Source: Hymenopellis radicata (taxonomy: Eukaryota > Basidiomycota > Agaricomycetes > Agaricales > Physalacriaceae). From it: a stretch of DNA of 64,000 nucleotides. The stretch is taken from contig JADNRX010000063.1 in NCBI GenBank assembly GCA_015501595.1, positions 1 through 64,000 on the forward strand, in the 5' to 3' direction. The first letter of the stretch is position 1, and every line of letters starts with the position of its first letter. Shown here piece after piece: positions 11,701 through 23,557 of this stretch. A program made the position numbers and the translations under genes. The notes below the pieces were generated by a model that saw only the letters and a program-made list of their open reading frames with translations, ran no database searches and had not been told where the DNA came from.

Positions 11701-12073
11701 GAAACAAGGTGCTTGTCCTATATAACATCGAACTGTAGAAGCGCTCGACATGGAAAGGAGGCTGTCATTAGAAGAGGCGCCTGAAATCATTCTCACAGGC
11801 TGCAAATCTACGCTGAAGTCATCACCAATGATGCTGAAGATCATTAGCGCTGCCCTACAACCACGGATGAGCCGACCATCTGCGACCGAGATGCTGAAGG
11901 TCCGTCACTTTATTACGAAGAACGACTGCGCTCACAGGATTGCTAGCTGGTCTCCAAAGGCCTTTCACGGCACAGCTCATCAGGGCATCAGCCTGCGTCA
12001 ACATTACATAGCGTGTAACATAGACCAAGAACTGTATTTCAATCAACGGACCTTTATCAATATTAAACAATAG
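8778..12073 (+). CDS. Tandem kinase: TKL-type kinase fused to a STE20/PAK-like pseudokinase
   Basis: Multi-exon gene; introns at about 9249-9304, 9401-9454, 9641-9687 and 9937-9990, and more to 11738. Order: basic Pro-rich head, a helical region (about 9230-9790), then a TKL kinase: glycine loop around GGTFGDIY, VALKFL lysine, catalytic HGDIKGLNILID, DFG in LADFGLTIW, GTVRWMAPELL, and DVYAYG. A second kinase-like fold starts near 11115 with IKQI, a hinge-like DLWVVQDD, and YLHRHRIAHGYLG where HRD should be, so the catalytic Asp is gone. DFG is also lost (LRLCAMF), while PPEIN and ADIWNLG are kept. It is therefore a kinase plus pseudokinase in one chain. The start is uncertain; ATG 8778 is only the best visible. 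Substrate unknown. CHK1 follows in the same direction. Confidence 0.75.
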
Positions 12074-12201
12074 TGCCAATCGTTGACTTCAGGGGATCCG
12101 CGAGCATGTGTACGCGATCATGTGACATTAATTACGTGTTACTGTTTTCAGGCCACTTCTTTCTTTCTTCCACTCACCATCATCCGCTCTTACCTTCCAG
12201 A

Positions 12202-14113
<1,912 letters not shown>

Positions 14114-14348
14114 ATATCCCTTTTCAAATCTGATTTTCATCTATTCTCTGTACTCTACGTCAACTGTATCTATAGAACCATGTTATTACTACTTATACAA
14201 CGGAAATACGCTCAACGGGCTTGAGAGAACGGTGATCCGGCGGTCGCCATTGTGACCCTTACTCACCAATATAGTGAGCCCCGCTCTGGCCCCGCTTGAA
14301 CTTGGCTTGAACCACTCTCCCAGTGCACTCAGTTAGTGCTACTTTACC
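14114..14348. other. Intergenic, CHK1 to unknown gene
   Basis: About 235 bases with no open frame of interest. It should hold the CHK1 terminator and the promoter of the next gene; no specific site is recognised. Confidence 0.3.
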
Positions 14349-15139
14349 ATGCCTTCCTCAGAGTCAGAGATCTCCATGGCCGGCTCCCACTCCGAGTCCG
14401 AGTCCGAGTCCCCCATTCCGGAAAAACCTGTGAAATCCCTCTGGAACGGGGAGCTGGACGACGCGGGCGAAGAACACCAGGACGAGTGTGTTATGTACTG
14501 GGACGAAGACCAAGGGTGCCTTGTGAAGGGTGTTGTAAGTCCATGCTTTATATGTAGACGAGTCAACTGTTAACCTCGTCACTATTGTAGCGATTCAAGG
14601 ACGCGCCATTTAACGACTACAGGTCCTTGTGCGGAACCTATGACTGGGTGTGGGATGGCTATCCAGAGCGCGACGAACAAGTTCACTCCTGCCTCGGCTC
14701 AATTACGCTGGAACTGGAGGCTCATGTTGACGACCAAGACGCGCTGGCGAACCTCCACGGAACCATTACCTGGGGTGACTATAGAGGCACATACAAAGGC
14801 TTCGAGAAACAACCAAGCGTTCACCATAATGACCTTGACATTTTGAACCCCATCGACTGGCACGACACGCGAACGGATCTCGAGCCGTCAGAGGATGAGG
14901 TCCACTCATTTGCTCTGGCCCAAGTCAACGACGAAAGCGGGCACCCATTCATCATATACTACTTCGACAGTGGTCCGAACATGGGCCACAATAGCTTCGG
15001 CAGATGGGGTGTTGTCGGGAAGAAGCGTCAGGGCGCGCAATACGCGACCTTGACGCATAAAGAGGAGCTGCTGCTTGGGATAGGTTCCACAAGGTCCGCC
15101 TTGATGAAACGAGCGGGATTCATTCCCAATCGAGGCTGA
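14349..15139 (+). CDS. Unrecognised acidic protein, module 1
   Basis: I do not recognise this family. Two exons (14349-14535 and 14591-15139) joined across a GTAAGT..TAG intron encode about 245 residues. The first 30 residues are a Ser/Glu acidic run (SESESESP), followed by a globular-looking part rich in Trp, Tyr and Asp (YDWVWDGYPERDEQ, GTITWGDYRGTYKGFE), a FIIYYFDSG strand, and a conserved-looking end GIGSTRSALMKRAGF. The open frame downstream (15142-16073) repeats the same plan, including the intron after a Gly-Val and an LGIG-S-x-S/A-x-V/L-M end. The frame there is shifted by one base, so one two-module protein broken by a base loss is as likely as two genes. Confidence 0.6.
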
Positions 15140-15141
15140 GC

Positions 15142-16073
15142 GACCACGACCTCTGGTTCCAATACGGCGAGTTCAATTATCCTAAATACTGGGAGCATTC
15201 GAAGAGGCAAGTTACTTGTGGCGTGGTAAGATCTGCTCTGTTCTTGGGTCAGGGGGTTTTGACGCGCAAACATAGAAACTTCTGGGAGCGAAGGAGAGAA
15301 ACCTCAAGACGCTTTCTGCGTCATACACCCTCTTTTGGTACAACGGTGGAATCAGCGGCGACTGCATGACCAGTACGGATGAAACAGAAGAAGATGCCTC
15401 AGATTCATTCGGCGTCGTCAATTTCTCCATCAGCACATCCACTGAGGACACTTCTGTTGTTAATCCGGGAGACATCGGGGGCTTTGTGGACGTGTCAGAC
15501 TCTCTGGGGGATAGTATCGATCTGAAGATGGAGTTCCGTGGTGTCATGCCTCACGCCTACCATCCAAGTTTCTTCGACTTGAATGTTGGAGCCACTCGCA
15601 AGGGCGGCGGAGAAGGGGAAGATGACGGCTCAGAAGGGGAGAGCGATGATGAGGACGGCGTACTCGTTCAAAACTGTGTTGCTTGGTCTGAAGTCCAAGA
15701 TGACGACGGGAACTCGTTTATCATATTCTGCGTCCACCAGCATGAGGCTCTGATCTACATCGGAAAGAAGGACATCGAAGGCTCCAAATTTCATCTGAGC
15801 GAAGCGGAAAAGCGCCGCCTGGGGATTGGGTGCTCGAAAAGCGAAGTAATGGAGATGAATGGCATCGAGAGACCCAAGCCCTTGAAGATCATTCCACCGC
15901 CGCAGGAGAAGAAGAGACACATGCCACAGGGAGCAGGTAGCTCTCAAGGCGCATCGAAGAAGGCGAAAATAGGGGGCAACGACAATTCCGGTGAACGACA
16001 GAATCGGAAGAAGAGGAAGGGGAAGGGGAAGGGGAAAGGGAGGGAAAAAGTGATCTCTTCTCACGTTTATTGA
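15142..16073 (+). CDS. Unrecognised acidic protein, module 2 with basic nuclear-type tail
   Basis: Second copy of the preceding module, in the -1 frame. Exon to about 15225 ends TCGV, then an intron (15226-15276), then KLLGAKERNLK, FWYNGG, NSFIIFC, and GIGCSKSEVMEMNG, which line up with RFKDAPFNDYR, VWDGYP, HPFIIYY and GIGSTRSALMKRAG of module 1. Acidic runs (EGEDDGSEGESDDED) sit in the middle, and the C-terminus is lysine/arginine-rich with repeated GKGKGKG, suggesting a nuclear protein. No ATG is seen at its own 5' end, because the frame opens right at the module 1 stop. That argues for one gene with a single-base loss near 15137. Function unknown. Confidence 0.5.
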
Positions 16074-16484
16074 TATATTGTATATACCCTTTATAATGTA
16101 GATACCAGTAAGACATTGCTAGAATCATACTTCGAGGTTTTGGAGATGCGAGTATGCATGCAGGTTCACCGTGCGTCGACCTTGTGTTCACTGGGCTTGA
16201 GTTGGCCGGAGAGCTCTGCAGTAACGACATGGTTTGCGTCGTTCTGTTACACTGAGAGCGAAATTACGCGCGACCAATTTTGAATTCAGCTAGTGTACCC
16301 CTACAGGCGAGCCAAGCGTATCAATCCAAGAGATACATCATGTAAATATACTACAATAACATATAGAATTCACTACATTCGCAGTGATAAATGTTGTATA
16401 CACCCATTCCTTTGGGGGCCCGACCTTCCCATAGCGCACAGGAGAACGTGGCTCCATGGCTTCAGCAAAGATGCGCAAGACGCT

Positions 16485-17570
16485 TCAGTCCTCGTCACTA
16501 CCCGACGCATCTACAATCTGACAGCCCGAATCGCTGCGCTGCCGCTTATTGCGATGCCTGTTCCAGACGTCGACCCAAGCCGCTGGTTGGGCCAAAGCGC
16601 TTCGCACGGGCTCGGCGACATAGTCGTCGAGATTGTCATCCTCCCAACGCGCGCGTGCCTTTTTGGATGTCTTGTGTACCCAAGGCTCGACTCTTGATGG
16701 ATATGAGAAAGGCCCTTTATAATTGGGATCCCATTCCGAATCCAAATCCGTGTCCTCTGATTCGGAGCGAGAGCGCTTGCCCAGAGGCGACGAAGAGTCG
16801 GTTGTAAGAGAAGGAGGAAGATGAATTCGCTCGTACTCCTCTAGCTGATGGGCGCCCCACCTGATTCGGCGATTGGGTAATCCTCCGGGAAACAGCCATG
16901 ATAGAAGAAAGGGATTGGCGCGACAATTGACCACTCTACAAGTAACATGGCGTCCACTACGTCCAAAGGAAGATATGATCCTGCTCCAGACATATAAGGT
17001 CCTGGTTCTGAACCAGTAGGAAGCGGGGATTGAGAGCAAGTGTAACGGTCGGAAGTCCGAATACGGTTTATCGAACCGAGTGATGGTGTGAGTGTCGGGA
17101 TGTCGGACGAATATGGCTTCCTCAAATGTAAGAGGGATGATCATGTACTCATAATTGCGGTAAGCGGGAGTATCTGAAGTAGCAGCTATGAATGAACTGG
17201 AGGGATAGAGAAGCGAAGGACTGACCTCGTCATATCGTTGGCGAATAGTGAAGTCGCAAGTTTGATTTCGGCTCGTTATGTCTCTCAAAGGTCGCGATTG
17301 TAGGACAAGGCGGAAAGAGGGCAATGGAGTTTTCTCGCAATGCTCTGCATGACAGCTAGGACGAGCTAGACCATGTATTTAGAAACCAAGTTGCTGAATC
17401 ATTTCGGGAACATACCATGAACAGTGTTCTGCGGTAAACATATAAGTATCAGCCTCGGATTCCCTGCGAGTGAGATCCGCAATTGTATTCAAATCGGCCA
17501 AGCTGTGAAGACGCGTCAGTGGTGAGGCGTATTCATGCTGATAAACTCACAGAAAACCCTTGTCTTCGAT
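16485..17570 (-). CDS. Unrecognised protein with basic/acidic C-terminal tail
   Basis: I do not recognise it. At least three exons. An upstream exon (about 17570-17416) reads IEDKGFLLADLNTIADL ... TYMFTAEHC. A 60-base intron follows, then a long exon with CCHAEHCEK, RPLRDITSRNQ, YMIIPLTFEEAIFVRHPDT and, near the C-terminus, a basic GKRSRSESEDTD and HRNKRQRSDS with an acidic end SGSDED. The two basic patches look like a nuclear-localisation signal. Another frame is also open at 16841-17125, so an extra intron is possible. The true 5' end is unresolved: a Met-rich stretch near 17640-17680 could be the start. It is convergent with the two-module acidic protein gene, and the similar Ser/Glu/Lys tails may mean a common origin, unproven. 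Confidence 0.5.
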
Positions 17571-18000
17571 AGAATCTGATGCGGTACAATTTCTTCAGAG
17601 AAATCCTCTCAGAGAGAAAAGTGCTCGAGCGTGTATCGAGGCATAGTTGGACTGGTGAAGACAGGTAAATCGGTCATTTCGAGGGTTTTGGGTGCCGTAG
17701 GCATCCAAAACCAACCTCCGAGGGTTTTAGAAGCGGAAGCAAAATCCTCGCGAGGGTTTTGGGAGCAAAGCTCCCAAACTGTACGAAGATGACCGTCTAC
17801 CCCGAATTTAGGTCTGAATCTTACTAGAAGGGGGTGATGCGCGTTCTTTGATGGGGCAAATGCCGGATAATGATCGCATAATTGCGATCGCATCTCTGCT
17901 CTCTCCATTACAGCACGACAGCGACGTCGTGCTGGTAAGCCCCAGTTGTGGGGCTTACCCTGCTTCTTTTCTTTCTGTTTTATTCTCTTCTGACGCTGTC
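17571..18000. repeat. Cluster of perfect hairpins
   Basis: Within 275 bases there are at least five near-perfect stem-loops. At 17684-17712 an 8+5 pair stem (GGTTTTGG outer, one wobble) has a 3-base loop. At 17759-17777 TTGGGAGC pairs with GCTCCCAA round AAA. At 17872-17889 GATCGCA pairs with TGCGATC. At 17911-17934 a 9-pair stem (CAGCACGAC/GTCGTGCTG) is found. At 17935-17958 a 9-pair stem (GTAAGCCCC/GGGGCTTAC) abuts the previous one. A weaker one sits at 17720-17747. Three of them are preceded by a shared CGAGGGTTTT. Confidence 0.8.
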
Positions 18001-19300
18001 CGGCTTCACGCCGCCCGCTGCGCCCTCGAATCCAGTCCGGGGTGCATTGTGGTGTTCATCTTCGCGACGCCACCAATTCGACACGGATCCGAGACGCGTA
18101 AGCCCTCTGGATGAGGCTGCATGATGACTGGATGATCTGGGCGGGCTTGGAGCCCCCGCGGCTGTGCGCAGATCACGGCGCCCTTAGAAACACGACGTGC
18201 AAGCCTCCTTGATGGAGCTACAACGTCTCTGGCTGACGACGAAGGGCTTCAAGAGGCTGAATGAGCCCCCCGCACGTCTCGTTCTTGCCTCCAACAAGGC
18301 TTTTTAGTTTATTTTTGGGGCTGGAAGGTGTCGTGGACGCTTTCAGTCCAAGACGGTATGTATTTATTCAGCTTTCCTTTTTGTTCTACTTTTGAACTTT
18401 GCCATATCTCCGTCCTTCCCACCACATCATCTCATCAACTTCCACCATCTTACCTCCTCACCTTGCACATCATGCACGTTGATTCCCCCCGCGCAATTGC
18501 TCGGGGGTCGTCAGCGGGCATGAATAAACTCGACCCGCGAGGTTGCGATGGCGCGAGGATACATCAAGAATGATGCGCGCGAGGAGAGGACGTGGATGCG
18601 TGCTTGACGCGTGCGAGGACAACGCTGTGAGGACAACACCTTTTTCACCTGCCTCCACCTCCCTTCACCTCTTCTAGTACCCACTGCTCTTTCGTCGCTG
18701 GTATGCGCTTCGCTCTGTTGAGCTTTCCGCGCCGCGCCGAAATCGGCCAGCTAATGGGTATCGGGATACCTGTTCCCATTTTAGACCCGCGGGAAAAATG
18801 ACGGTGAGCATCGAGTTCAGGGCAGTGCGCACGAGCACCCATACTCAACCCGACTACTTATCGTTCAAAAGCTTCACCCTGCCGTACGGCACCGCCCCAT
18901 AAATGGGAAGGCTAACACCGGAATTTTGAGATGTTCTAGGATTGTGCTCCCACCGTCAGAGAGGGTAGCTGAGGTCCATACGAGTCTTCTTGTACCATTT
19001 TGGTAACAGAAATTAATATTTGAAGTGATGTGCAGTCCAATCTTATCGCTCGATAGCAGCCATCAGACAAGATACTATTATATTTCATGTTGTCTGATCC
19101 CGTTTCTCTTCATCTCAGACTTATCCTACAATACATAGATCTGACTCACTAAGATCATCTCAGTATTTAAGCTTTCTACAAACCTCGTTCAATCAACGTA
19201 CTCTTAATGCAATCTTCGAAACACTTCGTTTAACTTCCCTTTTCTCTCTCCCAAGTCAGAAGGTCTATCTTGACCTTCACATTTGATGTGTGCGCTTGCC
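18001..19300. other. Gene-poor tract
   Basis: Only short frames with no conserved features. There are pyrimidine-rich stretches (18370-18470, 19100-19250) and scattered small palindromes. I see no gene. Confidence 0.4.
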
Positions 19301-19313
19301 CCTATTTGAACTT

Positions 19314-19339
19314 GTAGCCAGCAATTTAATTCTGGCTAC
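19314..19339. repeat. Perfect 8-pair hairpin
   Basis: GTAGCCAG (19314-19321) and its exact complement CTGGCTAC (19332-19339) flank a 10-base AT-rich loop. It lies at the start of the repeat-rich stretch that runs to about 20100. Confidence 0.8.
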
Positions 19340-19544
19340 GAGGTGATTCGAACGCTCGCTCTCAAATGGTCGAGCGTCGGCATCTCGGCACAAACGGTCA
19401 AACGGTCGCAACCGTTTTGGTGGCTGTGCACCCTTGACATGGCGGGGCTACTTTTTTTTTGTTGTAACTTGTGACCTGTCATTTATATTACATTGTACTC
19501 ACTTGTCGAGTCGCAGCAGTCGACTTGCTTCGTGATGCTGCCGG

Positions 19545-19640
19545 TCATCTTCTCGCGAGGCTACCAGAAGGGAGCAGCGGCCTTCGCCGCTGGCTCGCAT
19601 TGGCTCGCGACTCCCTTCTGGTGTCGAGTCCTCACCCGCG
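19545..19640. repeat. Nested inverted repeat, copy 1
   Basis: Outer arms CCAGAAGGGAG (19564-19574) and CTCCCTTCTGG (19611-19621) are exact complements. Inside the left half sits a second hairpin, CAGCGGC-CTTC-GCCGCTG (19575-19592). It is preceded by TTCTCGCGAGG, as in copy 2 about 480 bases downstream. Confidence 0.85.
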
Positions 19641-20024
19641 AATCGGATAAGCTTGAGAGGTGTGTTTCGACCGTCGTTCAATGTTGTACTTGATTCATTA
19701 TGTCCAGTGTCGGTCAAACCGGGCTGCTCTTGACTCCGAACGGCCTACTGGATTGATCTTCACCACGCGGTCCGTGTCTCATTTAGTACGTGACAGTCAA
19801 ACAATACTCCTTCGATTCATCAACTAACACTGTAACAGATTCACAGAGAGTCGACAACCGTTCCCATTTCGAGTCGCGGCGACAAACTCTTGCAAACGCC
19901 TCGGTTGCCAGCGAATTCAGCCTGTAGTTCGTTCGTTGTTCGATATTTTACTTATTCACCGCTCATTAAGAGTCGTTGCGTCCAGATGGGAGGTACGAGG
20001 ACGACTTGGTATTTCACTGGCCAG

Positions 20025-20110
20025 TCTTCTCCTCGCGAGGTTACCAGAACGGAGCTTCGCCGCTGGCTCACGTTCCTCGGGACTCCCTTCTGGCGGTGGG
20101 TCTCGCGGAT
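20025..20110. repeat. Nested inverted repeat, copy 2
   Basis: Diverged copy of the element at 19545. Arms are CCAGAACGGAG (20044-20054) and CTCCCTTCTGG (20083-20093), with one mismatch and the same CTTCGCCGCTGG core. It is shorter by about 18 bases and preceded by TCCTCGCGAGG. Confidence 0.8.
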
Positions 20111-20635
20111 TGCTCAAGAGGCAAGCTTCAAACATTATTCAAAATCTGACTTGACTGACTCGTTCTGTTTAGTGTCTTTCGACCTGAATGGTCGAGTGGA
20201 CTGGCGACTGTTTTACTTCCGTAGGCGTAGGCGCCGTCTCACATCGTAGGTACTGTTATTGTCGAGTTAGTCAGGTTGTTACATTAACCACTAACAAAAT
20301 CTTTACAGCCGTGTGACTTGAAGATTCCACGGACATCTCCCCACACCTCCCATTGAATATGCTAGGCACACACGGGTTGAGAGGAGGTCGAAGAAGGGGG
20401 CACGCCCAAGACGGAGGGCCCGCAGAGGAGGAAGGGAGTGACTTCCCACCGCGAGAGTGTGTGCCTCTTCCTACGAGTGCGGGGAGAGCGCTTTCGGGGA
20501 GGGTGCACGACGAGGGGGGTGTTTAACTGGGATCTCGGTAAAGGGCGTGTCTTCTTGAAAGAGTGCGGAGAGCATCTTCTCTGTGGGAGCGTCCTCGAGG
20601 GAGTTTTCCCAAGACCGCGGTAGAGAGCATCTTCC

Positions 20636-21032
20636 GTGGGGGAGCATAATACAATGACGCTCACACTACCCAACTCCCGACAGAAGCTACCCTCAGCGTC
20701 AACAGCAATGGGCTCTCGGCAGAAGCCTCCGTCAGCGTCGACCTCTCGACAGAAACCTGCCTCTCGAGCTACTTCCGTCGTTGGCGGCGATACGAATAAC
20801 GAGAGTGAGCCATCGAAGAAGAAACGCAAGATCAACTTGTTCCCCCCTACGATAGCGAACCCCGGCATGTCAACTTTGTGAGTTATGGGCCTTGTATTTT
20901 CATCTTCTAACTTTGGCATCTTAGGGTGGTGGTACCAGTACATTGGGTATACCGACCGTGCTGTCGCCTGTGAAGGAGTCGGAGCAGGCGCCGCCTCGAT
21001 CTATGAGTGCAATACGGCGTTGAGTACACGGA
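20636..21032 (+). CDS. Short Ser/Lys-rich open region, possible gene fragment
   Basis: Two exons (about 20651-20879 and 20928-21032) fit a GTGAGT..TAG intron. The predicted peptide (about 110 residues) has three imperfect repeats of SRQKxPSAST, a basic SKKKRK patch, and a tail TSTLGIPTVLSPVKES. Such Ser/Pro/Lys tails occur at the C-termini of kinetochore and microtubule proteins, but there is no motor or other domain to prove that. It could be the tail of a longer gene whose body is lost, or a chance reading. It lies at the edge of the repeat-rich tract. Confidence 0.3.
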
Positions 21033-21665
21033 ACTGTCTGAATGGATTTATGAGTGTAATATATAGGTATAGTTATGGAGCTTTCACTTGGCATTGTAGG
21101 ACCGCCGCCGACCCTTTGACAACGCGAGTGCTGGATGTGTTGATCACATCGCGGATATCGCGAGGTTAGTTGACCGTGGCTGCCGATGCTCGAACGTTCG
21201 AACACCCGCACATTATCCGCTAGACCAGGACGCGCACGTTTCACTGTCTATCCACCCGGCAGGAATTCTGCTTTCTTGGACAATATGCAAGTACTAATGG
21301 CTTTCTGCCGTCTTCGGGGTCGAGTCGTGGATTCGTGTGCTTGTGTTTACGTTCATTGTGCAGGCAGCAACCCGCATCATGACCACATGAACTTATGCAG
21401 TCTAGGATGTTCTGATATCCGACCTAGACTGCAAAGTCTTGATGCTGGGCATGGTTGTAACCATGTTTCGTGCCAGGATCAGCGGAAGTTCACCTAGGTA
21501 CTTCATTTGCGTGCTGCGCTCCACCTCCACCAGCACGAGAAACCGATACCTGAGCGACTTAAAAAGCCGGATGAACACCATGAGGAACATCATTCCTTTG
21601 CCCGGTCCTTTCCTTTCCTATTCACTTCTTCGGGACCTCTTCAATCCTTCAAAATCATATTCACG

Positions 21666-23096
21666 ATGTTTAGCAAGACTTCTACTGTGCGGTTCTCCAC
21701 TATCACGTCAGTTGCATTAATGTGTTCTTTAGTTTCCTTCCTCTTTTGGCCGCCGTCGGTCTTGTCACGGCCATGCCTTTCAGCGCGCATCGTTGAAACC
21801 CTTCCACGCGACGTAACGCATGTTGGGGTTGATGAAGCCCGGCGCGAGTATGTTGCATACACGCGTGATGGCACCTTTTTCGGCCGCTATGCTATAGATA
21901 GTTCGGTCGCTAGTGTTGAAAGGCGCGCCGCCAGTCAGTGTGGCGATCTATCTGTAGATGATGCAAAGACGCGTGAGTTTCGCCGTCGCCAGCGTCTCCC
22001 TCTCATCTAACGCGGCTTTAGTTCCTGGTTGGGCAGCTATTGAGCAATACGCAAACGATAACTGGGGCGACGGCTCCCGGACATTGTTACGAATCCTGAA
22101 GATGTATGTTTATCGTCGACCGCGATCTCGCTTGTTTCTGACTTGCGGCTGTAGTTCCTCGATAGTCCCGCGCAATTCTGTGTCACCGATGAAGTCGTCG
22201 AGCTCAGCTTCTCCGGTGAGTGCGATTGCGATTCTATTTCTAGGTAAGGTCGCTTACCGGAGTTCATATAGGTGACCCAATCTGCCAAACTCACACCATC
22301 TCGACTTCGGGGACTATTGTTGGTACATCTGGAGAGGTCTACATCGAGGTCGACCAGGGCTTCAACACTGATACATCTTATACCGTTACCTGTAAGCTTC
22401 ACCATGAAATCCGAGCGCTCAGGATCCTGATTCGCCACAACAGCTGCCTCGACGATTGGTGTTTCCAGCACTCTGAGTGTCAAGGTCGGAATTCCCGAGG
22501 TTGCGGATGTTACAAGCGATTTGACCGTCAGCACGGAGGTCACCAACACGCTTTCAAGCACGTATGTAACATTCTTCGCATTATTGTCGAACGACGGCTC
22601 ATATGAACCTCCAGCATCGACGTATTGTACAACGATGTCAGCAAAGTCACACTGAAAATAACAGCACCTGAAGGCGAGACCTGCACGGCCGAGGTGCGCA
22701 TTCAATACCCATGGTATCGCCCGAGTTCCTAACGCACCTTTGTATCCAGACCGAGGTCAAAACCTGTAACATGCAGGCCACTGGAAAAATCCGGTACTTG
22801 GCGACAGGATGGGTGTGGTTCAACTACGAGGACAAGACTGAGGGACACTACAAGTGTTCGTGTCTTTCAATATGCCTGGCAATCGTTCGTGTACTGACTG
22901 CTTTATTCCAGGGGCCGCCAGCATCGACTCTATTCTTACCAACCAGGACGACCGCTCGAGCTTTGCCGAGTTCAAGGGCTCCATGTCATCTGACACCCAC
23001 TCTAGTTATGAAGCACTTGTGCTTGAAAAGACGAGTTTTGTTTATATTCAACGTTTGACTATTTATTCCCGTTTGTTCCTGTACCCATACCCATAA
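21666..23096 (+). CDS. Secreted beta-rich protein of unknown family
   Basis: Many-exon gene. The N-terminus is a signal peptide or signal anchor (hydrophobic TSVALMCSLVSFLFW). Next come a short pro-region, a CGDLSVDDAKT segment, and WAAIEQYANDNWGDG. The central part is rich in Thr, Ser and Val in alternating strands (e.g. EVADVTSDLTVSTEVTNTL), then IRYLATGWVWFNYEDKTEGHY and SILTNQDDRSSFAEFKG near the end. The strand-rich Thr/Ser/Val section resembles the layout of beta-pore-forming proteins of the aerolysin/ETX-MTX2 type, but no diagnostic motif is visible, so this is only a suggestion. The exact 3' end is uncertain, because the last frame runs on past the region that looks protein-like. It is followed in the same direction by a secreted PI-PLC-like gene. 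Confidence 0.6.
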
Positions 23097-23557
23097 TACA
23101 TTCGCTCACTGAGTCTCTTGTTCTGAATGGGGAAACCCTCACTTGTCGATCAATGGTGGCGGTCAAGGCACGGGCAATCACTCTCTGTAAAATCTAGTTT
23201 GGCTTACCAGCTACCATGCACGTTCCATTGCGCTGTCCACGGGCTGTACGGAACGCTCCCGTCTATGACCGTATAAATAGCTGCGGGCGCTTTCAGGCGG
23301 TTTCAGACACACGTGTTCTAACTTCTGTAGCTTCTTGAACCTGAACTTGATCTTACACCGTATGAAGACACGCTCGTTCCAATTACTACAAATAGCACGA
23401 TCCTTGCACGATCCTTCTACGCCTGTCTCTTGCGCAGTTCCTAACTTGTCCAGCGCATTGCCTACTTACGTCGCGGACGAACGCGACCATTTTTGGCCCG
23501 TTCTAACGCTCGAGCCACCTTCATTTCGATAGGGGATCATCTTCGACTTAGACATCT
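23097..23557. other. Intergenic, promoter of the PI-PLC-like gene
   Basis: No gene is seen. A TATA-like TATAAATA stands at about 23271, some 285 bases ahead of the next start codon, in a fitting place for a long 5' leader. Confidence 0.3.

Noticed and set aside
19320..19400. tRNA-like boxes on the minus strand (TTCGAATC with a CCGAGATG upstream)
   Set aside because: The T arm and acceptor stem do not pair; at best a relic of a tRNA or a SINE head.
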